DNA of 64,000 bases, taken from NCBI GenBank assembly GCA_008727115.1, contig CP044131.1, positions 2,976,001 to 3,040,000 of the forward strand, written 5' to 3'. Position numbers and translations under genes: made by a program. This stretch comes from Comamonas testosteroni (GTDB taxonomy: Bacteria > Pseudomonadota > Gammaproteobacteria > Burkholderiales > Burkholderiaceae_C). Numbering within the stretch: the first letter of the stretch is position 1; each line of letters starts with the position of its first letter. This document shows positions 63,068 through 64,000 of this stretch, one piece after another. Under the pieces are notes generated by a model. The model saw nothing but the letters and a program-made list of their open reading frames with translations. It was not told the origin of the DNA and ran no database searches.

Positions 63068-64000
63068 TCAAAGCGAAGGCTTGAGTCTGAAGCTACCCGC
63101 CAGCTTCACCATCATGAAGAGCCACAGCACACCGCCCATGGCAATCAGGCAGCCCCCGACATAGCCAATCTGGCCCATACCCCATTGCTGGCTGACGATG
63201 CTGCCCAGCAACGCACCGCCACCAATGCCGATGTTGAAAATGCCCGAGAACATGGACATGGCCACATCGGTCGCATCGGGCGCCAAGTTCAGCACCTTGG
63301 ACTGCATGGACAGCGCAAAGCAGATCATGGCAATGCCCCAGATGGAGCTTTGCAGATACAGGCTCCAGACATGCGCACTGCTCATGACCAGCAGCAGCAA
63401 GCTCAGCGCCAGCACCGCAATGGCCGACAGCAAGAAGCCGCGCGGAAAGCGCATGCCAAACCAGCCAAACAGCACGCTGCCCACAATACCCATGCCGCCG
63501 TACAGCAGCAGCACAGCCGTGGTCACATTGCCCACATGGCCGGCAATGTCCTGCACAAACGGCTCGATATAGCTGTATGCGGTGAACTGGCCGGTGATCA
63601 CCACCACCAGCAGCGCATAAATACCCACCAGCGCCGGGCGCTTGAACAGTACGGGCACGCTGGACAGCGAGCCTGCGTTCTCGCTGGGCAGCAACGGCAG
63701 CAGCTTGCCCAGCACCAGCATCACCACGGCTGCCACTCCGCCGATGGCCAGAAACGTCATGCGCCAGCCCAGCCACTCACCCACGATGCGCCCCAGCGGA
63801 ATACCCAGCACCATCGCAATCGACGTGCCCGTAGCCAGCAAGCTCAGTGCCAGGGCCTTCTTGCCAGGCGGTGCGACGCGCACGGCCAGCGATGCTGTAA
63901 TCGACCAAAAAATGGCATGCGACAGCGCAATGCCGATGCGGCTCACGAGCAGCGAGGCATAGCTCCAGGCCACGCCCGAGAGCACATGACTGAGCACAAA
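63068..64000 (-). CDS. MFS transporter, DHA1/sugar-efflux type, N-terminus beyond window
   Basis: The frame is open to the window edge (the codon at 63997 is GTG and more residues precede it), so the start is missing; about 310 residues are seen. Helical blocks of the MFS include the motif-like [40 protein letters not shown] and [14 protein letters not shown], then a second half starting near [20 protein letters not shown]. The sequence resembles SotB/SetB-type sugar or arabinose efflux proteins. Substrate not predictable. Confidence 0.85.
   Translation of the reverse strand, partial: FVLSHVLSGVAWSYASLLVSRIGIALSHAIFWSITASLAVRVAPPGKKALALSLLATGTSIAMVLGIPLGRIVGEWLGWRMTFLAIGGVAAVVMLVLGKLLPLLPSENAGSLSSVPVLFKRPALVGIYALLVVVITGQFTAYSYIEPFVQDIAGHVGNVTTAVLLLYGGMGIVGSVLFGWFGMRFPRGFLLSAIAVLALSLLLLVMSSAHVWSLYLQSSIWGIAMICFALSMQSKVLNLAPDATDVAMSMFSGIFNIGIGGGALLGSIVSQQWGMGQIGYVGGCLIAMGGVLWLFMMVKLAGSFRLKPSL

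Overview
The window looks like a GC-rich betaproteobacterial chromosome of the family Comamonadaceae, most likely Comamonas. The hemCDXY operon, flhDC, ppc, valS, a Bug-type solute receptor, the LysR/glutaryl-CoA dehydrogenase/CaiB cluster and two families of intergenic repeats all fit that group. The assignment rests on gene content and recognised protein families, not on a database search.

Bases 1 to about 19,780 are the late (right) part of a Mu-like transposable prophage. The head genes follow the Mu order: portal gp29, gpF-like, gpG-like, protease/scaffold, decoration, major head gpT, gp35/36/37-like. The tail is of the long non-contractile type: tail tube, G/GT chaperone pair with a -1 frameshift signal, a tape measure of 2,028 residues, and no sheath gene. 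Tail-tip and fibre genes follow, one of them frameshifted. A predicted permuted NlpC/P60-like protein comes next, then a probable structured RNA leader and a com-dam pair placed like com-mom in Mu. A small membrane-protein gene is last. The left end of the prophage is outside the window. Its right end lies only tens of bases before an iron-uptake operon (TonB receptor, DUF3649, PepSY, DUF3325; 19,807-24,248).

From 24,400 to 30,200 the minus strand carries two paralogous TRAP solute-binding proteins without membrane partners, then xseB-ispA-dxs (isoprenoid precursor supply). Divergent to these is a Rieske oxygenase. Next come a DMT exporter, a small alpha/beta hydrolase, a 3-mercaptopyruvate sulfurtransferase, a membrane diguanylate cyclase, the flagellar master regulator flhDC, ppc, and the divergent hemC-hemD-hemX-hemY operon. 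A cytochrome b561, two YceI proteins, a VOC protein, valS, galU, a TusA-like protein, a Nudix hydrolase, cysM and tRNA-Leu(CAA) follow.

The last part holds a poorly coding stretch with a small winged-helix-like gene, LrgA/LrgB, TenA, a LysR regulator divergent from glutaryl-CoA dehydrogenase, and a CaiB/BaiF CoA-transferase. A Bug solute receptor is cut by a 1,033-bp IS5-family (IS903-group) element with a perfect 9-bp target duplication. A truncated MFS exporter ends the window.

The observations most worth a second look are these: a multi-hairpin RNA-like element (18,091-18,210) ahead of com-dam; a possible Com-controlled hairpin over the dam start; a nuclease-like domain fused to the phage head protein; the tail-chaperone frameshift signal; and two dispersed hairpin repeat families. 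One repeat family supplies stop codons to host genes, and the other has a copy inside hemD.
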